This document shows, piece after piece, positions 48,760 through 56,835 of a stretch of DNA of 64,000 nucleotides. The DNA lies in NCBI GenBank assembly GCA_965656085.1, contig CBFHJA010000003.1, forward strand, positions 62,001-126,000. Reading direction: 5' to 3'. Source of the DNA: Aliishimia sp965656085. GTDB taxonomy: Bacteria > Pseudomonadota > Alphaproteobacteria > Rhodobacterales > Rhodobacteraceae. The notes under the pieces are model-generated. The model was given only the letters and a program-made list of their open reading frames with translations, was not told the origin of the DNA and searched no databases. A program made the position numbers and the translations under genes. Position 1 is the first letter of the stretch. Every line of letters begins with the position of its first letter.

Positions 48760-49452
48760 TCAATCGGTGAAGCGGTAGCGGTGCAGATCATGCCCGTGGC
48801 GGCGCAGCCACGCCTTCGGGCCGCGCGGATCGCCGTAGAGCCGCTCCACCACTGCCCAGAAGCGGGGCGAGTGGTTCATTTCCGCCAGATGCGCGACCTC
48901 ATGGGCCGCGACGTAGCTCAGCACCTCCGCCGGGGCGAGAATCAGCCGCCATGAATACATCAGCGCGCCTGCCGAAGAGCACGAGCCCCAGCGCGAGCGG
49001 GTGTCGCGGAGCGTGATCTTCCGGTAGGGCTGCCCGAGCGCCTCGGCATAGACATCGGACGCGAAGGCAAGCTCCGAGCGCGCCAGTTGCTTCAGGTAGC
49101 CCTGCAGTTTCCGCCCCGCCTGCGCAGGGTCTCCGGGCACCGCGAGTTCGGTCTCGGTGAGCCGCACCGAGCGGCCGGTGCCGGGCACGATCCGGCGCGG
49201 CGTGCCGAGCACCGGCAGTGCGCCGCCCAAGACCACCGGCTCGGGGGGCACATGCTCCGACAGGTGCTTGCGAATCCACCCGGCGCGCTCCTGCGCAAAG
49301 GCCAGCGCCTCGGCCTCGGAGGCCCCGCGCGGCAGGGTCAGGGTCACCCGCCCATCCATGCGGCTGACGCGCAATGTCATGCGCCGCGCGCGCGCTGAGC
49401 GCCGCAGCGTGACCGCCACGGGCGGCTCGCCTTGCAAAATGGTCTCGCTCAT
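48760..49452 (-). CDS. YgjP-like metal-dependent hydrolase (M48-related)
   Basis: A 230-residue YgjP/DUF45 protein. It has VTLRRSARARRMTLRVSRMD, then ITLRDTRSRWGSCSSAGALM, MYSWRLILAPAEVLSYVAAH, and the zincin motif AAHEVAHLAEMNHSPRFW (HExxH plus a downstream His). It should be a Zn-dependent peptidase-like protein of unclear substrate. The start at 49452 gives MSETILQGEPPVAVTLRRS. It is divergent from the TIGR02300 gene, with 111 bases between starts. Confidence 0.88.
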   Translation of the reverse strand: MSETILQGEPPVAVTLRRSARARRMTLRVSRMDGRVTLTLPRGASEAEALAFAQERAGWIRKHLSEHVPPEPVVLGGALPVLGTPRRIVPGTGRSVRLTETELAVPGDPAQAGRKLQGYLKQLARSELAFASDVYAEALGQPYRKITLRDTRSRWGSCSSAGALMYSWRLILAPAEVLSYVAAHEVAHLAEMNHSPRFWAVVERLYGDPRGPKAWLRRHGHDLHRYRFTD

Positions 49453-49563
49453 CCCACCTCCTGCCCCGCGCATCCGCCGATAAGGCTTTGACAGTGTCGC
49501 TGTCCTATGGCAGTTGCGCGGAATCGTCGACAGACATGAGCCTAGATGCAAGAGGGATTTTCC

Positions 49564-49890
49564 ATGCCCAAGGAAGAATGGGGCGTAAAGCGCCTGTGCC
49601 CGGTGACGGGCAAACGGTTTTACGACATGAACCGGGACCCGATCGTCAGCCCCTATACCGGGGAAGTCGTGGAGTTCGACACCGGCAAGACCCGGATGAT
49701 CGCCGCCGACAACGAAGATGCCGCCACGGCCAAGGCGAAGACCGCCACCGAGGGCGAGGACGCGGTTCTGGACGAGGACGACACGGTCGATGTGGATCTC
49801 GCGGATGATCTGCTCGATGACGATGACGACGATGACAGCGTCTCTCTGGACGACATCACCGATGTTGCCGCGGAAGACGACGACACCTGA
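49564..49890 (+). CDS. TIGR02300 family acidic protein
   Basis: A 108-residue protein starting MPKEEWGVKRLCPVTGKRFY, followed by DMNRDPIVSPYTGEVV. This is the TIGR02300 (FYDLN acid domain) family, with FYDMN in place of FYDLN. After about residue 60 the tail is almost entirely acidic, including a run of seven Asp. The N-terminus, with a single CP, looks like a degenerate zinc-ribbon half. The function is unknown. The ATG at 49564 fits the family; an AGAGGGA ribosome site is 8 bases upstream. Confidence 0.88.
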   Translation: MPKEEWGVKRLCPVTGKRFYDMNRDPIVSPYTGEVVEFDTGKTRMIAADNEDAATAKAKTATEGEDAVLDEDDTVDVDLADDLLDDDDDDDSVSLDDITDVAAEDDDT

Positions 49891-49997
49891 TCGGCGCTTG
49901 TCTGATGGTCGGGCGGAGCGGTCTGTTTTTGACTTGATCCCGCCTGCCCAAGCGCTTAACCACAGCGCACGGATTCGGCAGCGGATCCACCCTTGAT

Positions 49998-50073
49998 GGG
50001 GCATTAGCTCAGCTGGGAGAGCGCCTGCATGGCATGCAGGAGGTCAGCGGTTCGATCCCGCTATGCTCCACCA
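49998..50073 (+). tRNA. tRNA-Ala (anticodon GGC)
   Basis: A full cloverleaf can be folded. The acceptor is GGGGCAT/ATGCTCC with one G-U pair, the D arm GCTC...GAGC, the anticodon stem CCTGC/GCAGG with loop ATGGCAT (anticodon GGC), and the T arm AGCGG/CCGCT with loop TTCGATC. The CCA end is encoded at 50071-50073. Confidence 0.95.
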
Positions 50074-50210
50074 AGCCTTTCCCTTATACCGGTTTGGCGA
50101 TGTGGACGGACTGCGCGTGGCAACGGGCGCCGGCCCGGCCGGATACATCGGCTCAGATCATCTCTCCGTGGAGACCGGCCCGGCGGTTCCACGTCCGGTA
50201 GGGAGCGCCC

Positions 50211-50867
50211 ATGCTGACGCCCAAAGACACTTTGACCGAAATCGGCCCGCGCGATCTGCGCTTGCTTTTGCGCACCGCGGCCAGCCCCGTCGAGCTTGCG
50301 GCAGGGGAAACGCTGTTCCGGGAGGGTGAGCAAGGCGACGCGCTGTTTGTCCTGCGCAGCGGAACGGTTGAATTGTCGGTTCTGAGCCCGGATGGCCGGC
50401 GGCTCGGCCTCGACATCCTGTCGCGCGGCGCGGTTTTCGGCGAAATCGCCCTGTTCGATCCCGGCCCGCGCACCGCCACGGCGACCGCGCTGGCGCACTG
50501 CAGTCTTCTGCGAATGCGCCATAAAGACCTGATGCGCGCCATCGAGGACAACCCAAGGCTCTGTCTTGAGCTTCTCACGGTGATGGGCCAGCGGATGCGC
50601 TACATGAACCAGCAATTGCACGATTATGTCTTCATGCCCGTCCCGCAAAGGCTGGCGCGCAAATTGCTGCAAGTCACGCCTGCGGAGGCGGACGGTCCGG
50701 CCCTTTTGCGGCTGTCGCAATCGGAGCTTGCCGAAATGGTCGGCGCGTCCCGGGAGGCGGTGTCGAAATTGCTGTCGGGCTGGAAGAAGCTGGGCGTTCT
50801 CGACACCGGACGCGGCCACATCACCCTGCGTGACCGGGAGGCGCTCCAAGAGATCGCCGAGCTTTAA
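50211..50867 (+). CDS. Crp/Fnr-family transcriptional regulator
   Basis: A 218-residue regulator. The cyclic-nucleotide-binding fold (about 15-130) has AGETLFREGEQGDALFVLRSGTVEL and GAVFGEIALFDPGPRTATATA. The last of these keeps a GEIALF...R(T)A phosphate-cassette-like loop. The C-terminal winged helix has LSQSELAEMVGASREAVSKLLSGWKKLG. The recognition helix carries R-E-x-x-S/K, as in Crp, which reads TGTGA. No N-terminal Cys cluster is present, so it is not an oxygen-sensing Fnr. A perfect TGTGA-N6-TCACA site lies 18 bases past its stop. Confidence 0.9.
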   Translation: MLTPKDTLTEIGPRDLRLLLRTAASPVELAAGETLFREGEQGDALFVLRSGTVELSVLSPDGRRLGLDILSRGAVFGEIALFDPGPRTATATALAHCSLLRMRHKDLMRAIEDNPRLCLELLTVMGQRMRYMNQQLHDYVFMPVPQRLARKLLQVTPAEADGPALLRLSQSELAEMVGASREAVSKLLSGWKKLGVLDTGRGHITLRDREALQEIAEL

Positions 50868-50884
50868 GCAAGATCGCGGGCAAG

Positions 50885-50900
50885 TGTGACGTGGTTCACA
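50885..50900. promoter_or_regulatory. Perfect Crp-type site TGTGACGTGGTTCACA
   Basis: TGTGA and TCACA face each other over 6 bases, the consensus Crp half-sites. A TAGGGT -10-like hexamer at 50922-50927 would put the start of transcription near 50934, so the site centre would be near -41.5, the class II activation position. The adjacent crp/fnr-like gene encodes a recognition helix that fits this site. The target is probably the small ORF at 51006. Confidence 0.7.
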
Positions 50901-51005
50901 GACCGGGCCATGGCGAATCGCTAGGGTTAACGCATCAGCAATGCCAACCGCCGCCGTTTCCTCCCCCACAAATTGGCGGCACCGGCGTCAACACGGGAGA
51001 AGACG

Positions 51006-51140
51006 ATGACTATCAGTACCTCTCAGACCCTGCACGGCCTGCTGCACATCTCTGCGTGCTTTGCGGCCGCCGCGATGCGCTTCCTCGTCGAAGGCTCCGC
51101 AATCGACGCGCAGATGACCACGTTCAAGGGGCGTGTGTGA
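51006..51140 (+). CDS. Candidate 44-residue small protein, possibly Crp-activated
   Basis: ATG at 51006 to TGA at 51140 encodes a protein beginning MTISTSQTLHGLLHISACFA, then AAAMRFLVEGSA and ending TTFKGRV. A GGGAGAAG ribosome site stands 2-10 bases upstream of the ATG. The first half is moderately hydrophobic with two His and one Cys; no known family comes to mind. A CTCCC word at 50961-50965 in the leader could pair with the ribosome site, so translation may be controlled. The ORF sits between a Crp-type site and a strong hairpin, like a small independent unit. It is too short for certainty. Confidence 0.5.
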   Translation: MTISTSQTLHGLLHISACFAAAAMRFLVEGSAIDAQMTTFKGRV

Positions 51141-51215
51141 GCCTATAGTCGGCTCGGGTCCTTGCGGCCCATGTCTCTTGAATGCCCGGTCTCCCGAATT
51201 TCCGGGATCCGGCAC

Positions 51216-51243
51216 TGTTGGACCGGCTTCGGCCGGTCCAACA
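51216..51243. terminator. 12-base stem with UUCG tetraloop
   Basis: TGTTGGACCGGC and its exact complement enclose TTCG, one of the most stable RNA tetraloops on the plus strand. It lies 75 bases after the small ORF and 18 bases past the end of the convergent GST-like gene. There is no U tract on the plus strand. It may act as a terminator or as a 3' protective hairpin. Confidence 0.6.
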
Positions 51244-51261
51244 TCCCCCCACCTTGCACGA

Positions 51262-52248
51262 TCAGACCGACCCGCTGTCCCGCCCATGCGGCTCCCAATA
51301 GTCCAGCACCGGATTGATCGGAATGATCCGATGCGGATTGATGCTGTCGTGACTGTAGTGATAGTGCCGCACGATATGGTCGAGATTCACCGTCTCCGCC
51401 ACGCCGGGCCATTGGTACAGCTCGCGGGTATAGGCCCACAGATTCGGGTAATCGACGATCCGCCGGCGATTGCACTTGAAATGCAGGTGATAGACCGGAT
51501 CGAGGCGGATCAGGGTCGGGAACAGCCGCCAGTCGGCCTCGGTCACCTGCGCGCCCATCAGGTAGCGCCGCGACGCCAGCCGGTCTTCGAGCCAGTCCAG
51601 CGTGTCGAAGAGCGGTGTGACAGCGGCGTCATAGGCGTCCTGCGTGCTCGCGAAGCCGGATTTGTAGACCCCGTTGTTGAGCGTGTCGTAGATACGCGCG
51701 TTCACCTCTTCGATCTCATCGCGCATCTCTTCGGGCCAGAAATCGAGACTGTTGCCGGTGATCGCGTCGAAGGCCGAATTGAACATGCGGATGATCTCGG
51801 AGCTTTCATTGCTCACGATGGTGTCCTGTGCCTTGTCCCACAGGATCGGCACCGTCACCCGGCCTGAATAGTGCGGATCGGCGCGGGTGTAGATGTCGCG
51901 CGCAAAGCGGCTGCCAAAGAGACTGTCGCCCGTCGCCCCGTGATCGTCGGTCTCGAAGGTCCAGCCATCGCCGAGCATGTCGGGGTGCACGACGTCGACC
52001 GAGATGTGGTCTTGCAGACCTTTCAATGCCCGGAAGATCAGCGTCCGGTGTGCCCATGGACAGGCCATCGAGACAAACAGATGATAGCGACCGCTCTGCG
52101 CCGCGAAGCCGGATTTCCCAGACGCCCCCGCATGGCCATCGGGTGTAATCCAGTTTCGGAATTGCGCCGCCGAGCGTTCGAACTTGCCGCCCGTGGACTT
52201 GGTGTCATACCATGTATCGTGCCAAACGCCGTCAACAAGCAGGCCCAT
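51262..52248 (-). CDS. Glutathionyl-hydroquinone reductase-like GST (YqjG/ECM4 type)
   Basis: A 328-residue protein of the omega-like GST class. The N-terminal part has VSMACPWAHRTLIFRALKGL with the catalytic Cys of the CPWA motif, then SVDVVHPDMLGDGWTF, YTRADPHYSGRVTVPILWDK and TIVSNESSEIIRMFNSAFD. The C-terminal helical domain has RLFPTLIRLDPVYHLHFKCN and the end HRIIPINPVLDYW. Such enzymes reduce glutathionyl-hydroquinones and release glutathione. The ATG at 52248 (MGLLVDGVWHDTWYDTKSTG) is the family start. Confidence 0.93.
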   Translation of the reverse strand: MGLLVDGVWHDTWYDTKSTGGKFERSAAQFRNWITPDGHAGASGKSGFAAQSGRYHLFVSMACPWAHRTLIFRALKGLQDHISVDVVHPDMLGDGWTFETDDHGATGDSLFGSRFARDIYTRADPHYSGRVTVPILWDKAQDTIVSNESSEIIRMFNSAFDAITGNSLDFWPEEMRDEIEEVNARIYDTLNNGVYKSGFASTQDAYDAAVTPLFDTLDWLEDRLASRRYLMGAQVTEADWRLFPTLIRLDPVYHLHFKCNRRRIVDYPNLWAYTRELYQWPGVAETVNLDHIVRHYHYSHDSINPHRIIPINPVLDYWEPHGRDSGSV

Positions 52249-52457
52249 TGCGAAGATCCTTTCACTATCTGAAATGTTTAAATGGTCTGCCGGGCGCGTC
52301 AGTGCCACCGGGAGCATCGCGCAACCTGTCTGCACAAGCGCACAACCGAGGCGGAAAGAACCGCCTGTTTCCAATGTCAAAACACCCTGTCGCAATAATT
52401 TAACTTGATTTTCAGGGGTCTCGTGGCAATTCTGCGGGTATCAGAAGGAATCGCGGC

Positions 52458-52811
52458 ATGTCCACCTACGTCCCTCTCGCTGTTCAGGAAGGTCTCGACG
52501 CCGCCCGTCTGGCCCGGCTCCGCGCCTCATCCAAGCTGCGCATTCAGACCTCCGACGGGTATTTCCGTGTCCTGCGCCTGTGGGAGGGCGGGTTTTCCGT
52601 TGCGAGCGATGACGCGCCGCACCTGCGCGGCTTTGTCGACCTCTATGACGGGCCCACGCAACTCTTCCAGTGCCTGATCGTGGCCAGCAGCGAAGAGGCC
52701 GGCGAGATGCGCTACGATTTCAAGCGCATGACCGCCGTTTCCCATACGCCCCCGTCTGATTTCGAGCGCGCGGCAGATCATCCGCTGGCGCTGATCACCG
52801 ATCAGGCCTGA
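52458..52811 (+). CDS. Conserved hypothetical protein (117 aa)
   Basis: It begins MSTYVPLAVQEGLDAARLAR and has LRIQTSDGYFRVLRLWEGGF, VDLYDGPTQLFQCLIVASS, EEAGEMRYDFKRMTAVSHTP and a short polar end. The strand-rich core with G.F.V and DLYDG.....CLI recalls small beta-barrel (PilZ-like) proteins, but I do not see the RxxxR and D/NxSxxG motifs that bind c-di-GMP. No function can be assigned. It lies between convergent and divergent genes on both sides. Confidence 0.6.
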   Translation: MSTYVPLAVQEGLDAARLARLRASSKLRIQTSDGYFRVLRLWEGGFSVASDDAPHLRGFVDLYDGPTQLFQCLIVASSEEAGEMRYDFKRMTAVSHTPPSDFERAADHPLALITDQA

Positions 52812-52827
52812 CCGCGCTCCCTCCGGG

Positions 52828-54009
52828 CTACTGCAAATCCGCGAACGCTTCGGCCATGCGCTCCGTGGCTTCCTGCACCCGCGCGCGCGGCGTCGCGATA
52901 TTGAACCGCAGGAAGCTCTCGCCACCCGACCCGAAGGTCGGGCCATGGTTCACCGCGATCCGCGCATCCTCCTGCACCCGCCGGGTGAATTCCTCGCGGC
53001 TCATGCCCGTGCCATCAAAATCCACCCAGGACAGGTAGGTCGCTTCCAGCGGCATCGAAGACAGCCCCGGAATCGCATTGATCGCCGCGTCGAAAACCTT
53101 CCGGTTGCCGTCGAGATAGGCCACCAGATCATCGACCCATGCCGCGCCCTCCGGGCTATACGCGGCCGTTGCCATGAACAGCCCAAACGAATTGGGCGAC
53201 AGGCCCAGCGCCGCCATGCGCGCGGCGAATTTCGCGCGCAGATCGGGGTTGGCGATGATGACATTGCCCGAATGACTGCCCGCGATGTTGAAGGTTTTCG
53301 TCGTCGCGGTCATCATCACCAACCGGTCTTCGATCCCGTCGATCAGCGCCATCGGGATGTGTTTGTGGCCGGGCATGACGAGATCGTGGTGAATCTCGTC
53401 AGAGACCAGCACCAGATCGTGCCGGGTGGCGAAGGCCGCGATCTGCTCCAGTTCCGCACGGCTCCAGACCCGCCCGCCGGGGTTGTGCGGCGAGCACAGG
53501 ATCAGCATACGCTCCCGTCCGGTCATCTGCGCGTCATAGGCGTCGAAATCCAGCGTATAGCGCCCCGCCTCATTGACCATCCGGCATTCCACCACATCGC
53601 GGCCCGCCGCTTCGATGATCCGCGCAAAGGCATGATAAACAGGGGTAAAGAGCACGATCCCGTCACCCGGCGCGGTGAAGGCATCGACGCACATGGCGGT
53701 GCCGTTGACCAAACCATGCGTGGTGAACACACCGCTGGTGTCCGGCGTCCAGCCGTGGCGGGTCTCCATCCACCACCGTATGGCTGCGAGATATTCGCGA
53801 TCATCTCCGAAATACCCCATCACCCCGTGATCGACTTGGCGCTGCACCGCGTCCAGAACGCATTTGGGGGGGCGGAAATCCATGTCGGCCACCCACATGG
53901 CAAGCCCGTCCTCCGCCGAGACACCATAAACGGTCTCCATCTTGTCCCATTTGGCGCAATGGGTTCCGCGTCGGTCAATGATCTCGTCGAAGGGCGTATC
54001 GAGGCTCAT
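52828..54009 (-). CDS. MalY/PatB-family PLP enzyme (C-S lyase or aminotransferase)
   Basis: A 393-residue fold-type I PLP protein. It starts MSLDTPFDEIIDRRGTHCAK, with WVADMDFRPPKCVLDAVQ, then VFTTHGLVNGTAMCVDAF, LCSPHNPGGRVWSRAEL, VLVSDEIHHDLVM and TATTKTFNIAGSHSGNVII with the PLP lysine in TKTFN. The end is RFNIATPRARVQEATERM. Cystathionine beta-lyase (C-S lyase) activity is the common one in this family. The C-terminus lies 17 bases after the opposite-strand gene. Confidence 0.9.
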   Translation of the reverse strand: MSLDTPFDEIIDRRGTHCAKWDKMETVYGVSAEDGLAMWVADMDFRPPKCVLDAVQRQVDHGVMGYFGDDREYLAAIRWWMETRHGWTPDTSGVFTTHGLVNGTAMCVDAFTAPGDGIVLFTPVYHAFARIIEAAGRDVVECRMVNEAGRYTLDFDAYDAQMTGRERMLILCSPHNPGGRVWSRAELEQIAAFATRHDLVLVSDEIHHDLVMPGHKHIPMALIDGIEDRLVMMTATTKTFNIAGSHSGNVIIANPDLRAKFAARMAALGLSPNSFGLFMATAAYSPEGAAWVDDLVAYLDGNRKVFDAAINAIPGLSSMPLEATYLSWVDFDGTGMSREEFTRRVQEDARIAVNHGPTFGSGGESFLRFNIATPRARVQEATERMAEAFADLQ

Positions 54010-54105
54010 GGGGTCTGCTCCTGTAATTTCGTGCCGGATCGTAGCGCGCTGCTTGGGAGGCGCAAGCGGATTGAAGCCCGGACGAAGCTGGCTTAAATGG
54101 GCGCT

Positions 54106-54627
54106 ATGAAATTGCCCATCCTGATCCACCCGGACCCTCGCCTCAAGAAGGTCGCAGCCGCGCTGGAAGACAGCTCGGACGAGCTGCGCCAACTCGGCAA
54201 GGATATGCTGGAGACCATGTATGCCGCGCCGGGGATCGGGCTCGCGGGGCCGCAAGTGTCGGTTCTGCAACGGATCATCGCGCTGGATTGCAACAAGCCG
54301 GACGAGGGCGATGGCCCGCGCCCGTTGGTGATGCTCAACCCCGAAGTGGTGGCCACGTCGGACACGCTGAACACATATGAAGAGGGCTGCCTGTCGATCC
54401 CCGAGCAATATGCCGACGTCACGCGTCCCGCCGAGGTCGAGGTGCGCTGGCTCGATCTCGATGGCCATGAGAAGCAGGAAACCTTCGACGGGCTCTGGGC
54501 GACCTGCGTGCAGCACGAGATCGACCATCTCGACGGCAAGCTGTTCATTGACTACCTCAAACCGCTCAAACGGCAGATGATCACGCGCAAGATGGTCAAG
54601 CTGAAGAAAGAGCGGGCGCGCGGATGA
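54106..54627 (+). CDS. def: Peptide deformylase (active copy)
   Basis: A 173-residue PDF that removes the formyl group from nascent Met. It has MKLPILIHPDPRLKK at the start, GIGLAGPQVSVLQRI (motif 1, with Gly for the usual Ala), EEGCLSIPEQYADV (motif 2, metal Cys) and CVQHEIDHLDGKLF (motif 3, HExxH). All metal ligands and the catalytic Glu are present. An ATG at 54097 would add three residues. It is the first of three tandem PDF-like genes, each overlapping the next by ATGA, followed by fmt. Confidence 0.96.
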   Translation: MKLPILIHPDPRLKKVAAALEDSSDELRQLGKDMLETMYAAPGIGLAGPQVSVLQRIIALDCNKPDEGDGPRPLVMLNPEVVATSDTLNTYEEGCLSIPEQYADVTRPAEVEVRWLDLDGHEKQETFDGLWATCVQHEIDHLDGKLFIDYLKPLKRQMITRKMVKLKKERARG

Positions 54628-55121
54628 GCGTTCTGCCAATCCTCACATGGCCCGACGCGCGCCTCGCCGAGACCTGCGCGCCCTGCACGCCGGCAGAGGA
54701 GACCCGGAGGCTGGCGCAGGCCATGCTCGACACCATGTATGCCGCCCCCGGGCGCGGGCTGGCCGCGCCGCAAATCGGGCGGATGATCCGGCTTTTCGTG
54801 ATGGATGTGACGTGGAAAGAGGGCACGCCCGCGCCGCAGGTCTTTCTCAACCCGGAAATCACATGGCGCAGCGAGGCCACCGCGACCGGCGAAGAAGGCT
54901 GCCTGTCGATCCCGGGCATCACGACGCAAATCACCCGCCCGGCAGAGATCGACCTGCGCTGGCAGGACCTGGACGGTCAGGCGCACTCAGGGCGGTTTGA
55001 CGGCTTCGCGGCGGCCTGCATCCAGCACGAAACCGACCATCTCGACGGGGTACTCACACTGGACCGCCTCACGCCCGAGGCCCGGGCCGAGGCGGTCGCC
55101 GCCTATGAGGCACGTGCATGA
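54624..55121 (+). CDS. Second peptide deformylase-like protein
   Basis: A 165-residue PDF homologue. It has GRGLAAPQIGRMIRL (motif 1, with Arg in place of the usual Ile/Val), EEGCLSIPGITTQITRPAEI (motif 2 with the metal Cys) and CIQHETDHLDGVL (motif 3; the HExxH is kept as HETDH). The metal ligands and catalytic Glu are present, so it may be active, perhaps with altered substrate choice. Its start overlaps the end of def as ATGA, and its end overlaps the third copy in the same way. Confidence 0.93.
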   Translation: MSVLPILTWPDARLAETCAPCTPAEETRRLAQAMLDTMYAAPGRGLAAPQIGRMIRLFVMDVTWKEGTPAPQVFLNPEITWRSEATATGEEGCLSIPGITTQITRPAEIDLRWQDLDGQAHSGRFDGFAAACIQHETDHLDGVLTLDRLTPEARAEAVAAYEARA

Positions 55122-55615
55122 CGGTGCGCCCCATCCTTCTCTGGCCGGACAAACGTCTCCGTATGGATGCAGCGCCGGTCGAAGAGATCACCGACGAGAT
55201 AAAGAGTATCTGGCAGGACATGATCGACACGATGGACGCGGTACCGGGCGTCGGTCTCGCGGCGCCCCAGATCGGCGTGGCGCTCCGGCTTGCCGTGGTC
55301 GATGTGACCCCGGACCGCACAAGACGTATCCGTATGGCAAACCCGATGGTCATCGACGCCAGCGACGAGCTGCGCAGCCACGAGGAGGCGAGCCCCTGCC
55401 TGCCCGGTGTTAGCGCCAAGCTGAAACGCCCGCGCAAAGTCGCCGTGCGGTTTCTCAACGAGAACGGCGTGATCATGCGCCGCGACTTCGAGGATCTCGA
55501 AGCGACCTCCGTGCAACACCAGATCGACCATTTGAACGGACGGCTGTTCTTTCACAACCTGAGCAAGGTCAAGCAGGATATGCTGCTGCGTAAAGCAAGA
55601 AAATCAAAGGGGTAG
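55118..55615 (+). CDS. Third peptide deformylase-like protein, catalytic residues lost
   Basis: A 165-residue PDF homologue with an intact motif 1 (GVGLAAPQIGVALRL). Motif 2 reads EEASPCLPG where active enzymes read EEGCLSIPG, so the metal Cys position holds Ser and a Cys is shifted by two. Motif 3 is VQHQIDHLNGRLFF, so the catalytic Glu of HExxH is Gln. It should not hydrolyse formyl-Met in the usual way. It ends GRLFFHNLSKVKQDM and then a basic tail. It may be a regulatory or binding paralogue. It is 3 bases before fmt. Confidence 0.92.
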   Translation: MTVRPILLWPDKRLRMDAAPVEEITDEIKSIWQDMIDTMDAVPGVGLAAPQIGVALRLAVVDVTPDRTRRIRMANPMVIDASDELRSHEEASPCLPGVSAKLKRPRKVAVRFLNENGVIMRRDFEDLEATSVQHQIDHLNGRLFFHNLSKVKQDMLLRKARKSKG

Positions 55616-55618
55616 CCT

Positions 55619-56524
55619 GTGAACGTGGTCTTTATGGGAACGCCTGAATTCTCGGTTCCCGCGCTTGAGGCCGTCTATGCCGAACATCGTGTGTTGGCGG
55701 CCTACACACAGCCCCCCCGCCCCGCCGGGCGTGGCAAGAAACCCCGCCCCTCGCCCGTGCAAGAGCGCGCCGAAGCATTGGGGATCCCGGTCCGCCACCC
55801 GTCCTCGCTGCGCTCTGAAGAGGCGCAGGCGGAGTTCGCGGCGCTCGGCGCAGATGTGGCGGTCGTGGTGGCCTATGGTCTGATCCTGCCGCAAGCGATT
55901 CTCAATGCGCCCACGTATGGATGTCTGAACATTCACGCCTCGCTCCTGCCGCGCTGGCGCGGGGCCGCGCCGATCCACCGGGCGGTGATGGCAGGGGATG
56001 CGGAAACCGGCGTGTGCATCATGCAGATGGAAGCCGGGCTTGATACCGGCCCGGTCTTGCTGCGCCGCAGCGTGCCCATCGCGCTGGATATGACCACCGG
56101 CGTGTTGCATGACAAGCTCAGCGCGCTTGGCGCCATGGCCATCGGCGATGCGCTGGCGCAACTGACCGATCTCACGCCAGAGCCGCAGCCCGAGACCGGC
56201 GTGACCTATGCCGAGAAGATCGACAAGGCCGAAGCGCGGATCGACTGGACCTGGCCCGCCATCGAGATCGACCGGCACATCCGTGGTCTGTCCCCCTTCC
56301 CCGGCGCATGGTGCGACTGTCAGGGACAGCGCCTGAAACTGCTCGCCAGCACGCTCGCGGAAGGCAGCGGCGCGCCCGGCGAAGTGCTCTCGGACGATCT
56401 GACCGTCGCCTGCGGAACCGGAGCGGTCCGGATCACCCGCTTGCAACGGGCGGGCAAAGGCGCGCAAGATGCGGGCGAGTTCCAGCGCGGTGCGCAGATC
56501 GCACCGGGCACGCGCCTGACCTGA
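55619..56524 (+). CDS. fmt: Methionyl-tRNA formyltransferase
   Basis: A 301-residue enzyme that formylates initiator Met-tRNA using 10-formyl-THF. It has VVFMGTPEFSVPALEAVYAE at the start (start codon GTG at 55619), VAYGLILPQAIL, the catalytic NIHASLLPRWRGAAPI with Asn-His, and MEAGLDTGPVL with the Asp. The C-terminal OB-like domain has RGLSPFPGAWCDCQGQRLKLL. It is the fourth gene of the def cluster, which thus holds both addition and removal of the formyl group. Confidence 0.96.
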   Translation: MNVVFMGTPEFSVPALEAVYAEHRVLAAYTQPPRPAGRGKKPRPSPVQERAEALGIPVRHPSSLRSEEAQAEFAALGADVAVVVAYGLILPQAILNAPTYGCLNIHASLLPRWRGAAPIHRAVMAGDAETGVCIMQMEAGLDTGPVLLRRSVPIALDMTTGVLHDKLSALGAMAIGDALAQLTDLTPEPQPETGVTYAEKIDKAEARIDWTWPAIEIDRHIRGLSPFPGAWCDCQGQRLKLLASTLAEGSGAPGEVLSDDLTVACGTGAVRITRLQRAGKGAQDAGEFQRGAQIAPGTRLT

Positions 56525-56539
56525 CCTTCGGAGGCCCCC

Positions 56540-56776
56540 ATGCAGATCGTCTGGCTCATCATCGTCGGTGCGGCGGCGGGCTTCATCGCCACCCGCCTGC
56601 TGAAAATGGAGACCGATCTGGTCACCACCGTCGCCATCGGCATGGTCGGCGCGCTGCTCGGCGGTTTGCTTCTGCAGGTGGCAGCCGGCGTTCTCGGCCT
56701 GCTCGGCGGCTTTGTCGGTGCGGTCCTTGGCGCGATGCTGGTGCTGTGGCTCTGGGAGCAGATCAAGAAGCGGTAA
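56540..56776 (+). CDS. GlsB/YeaQ/YmgE-family small membrane protein
   Basis: A 78-residue protein with about three hydrophobic segments rich in Gly and Ala: IVWLIIVGAAAGFIATRLLK, VAIGMVGALLGGLLLQVAAG and FVGAVLGAMLVLWLWEQIKK. It belongs to the transglycosylase-associated/GlsB-like group linked to envelope stress. It follows fmt by 15 bases on the same strand and may be co-transcribed. The function is only loosely known. Confidence 0.8.
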   Translation: MQIVWLIIVGAAAGFIATRLLKMETDLVTTVAIGMVGALLGGLLLQVAAGVLGLLGGFVGAVLGAMLVLWLWEQIKKR

Positions 56777-56835
56777 AGCATGTCGCTGAAAAGTGGAGTG
56801 CGGTTTTCAGCTTTTCGACATGCGCTCTCAAGCCG

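Noticed and set aside
50885..50900. The site considered as an Fnr-type TTGAT-N4-ATCAA box
   Set aside because: The half-sites are exact TGTGA/TCACA, and the neighbouring regulator lacks the N-terminal Cys cluster of Fnr.
51130..51867. A 244-codon plus-strand frame over the hydroquinone reductase-like gene
   Set aside because: It is antisense to a GST-family gene with a clear CPWA motif.
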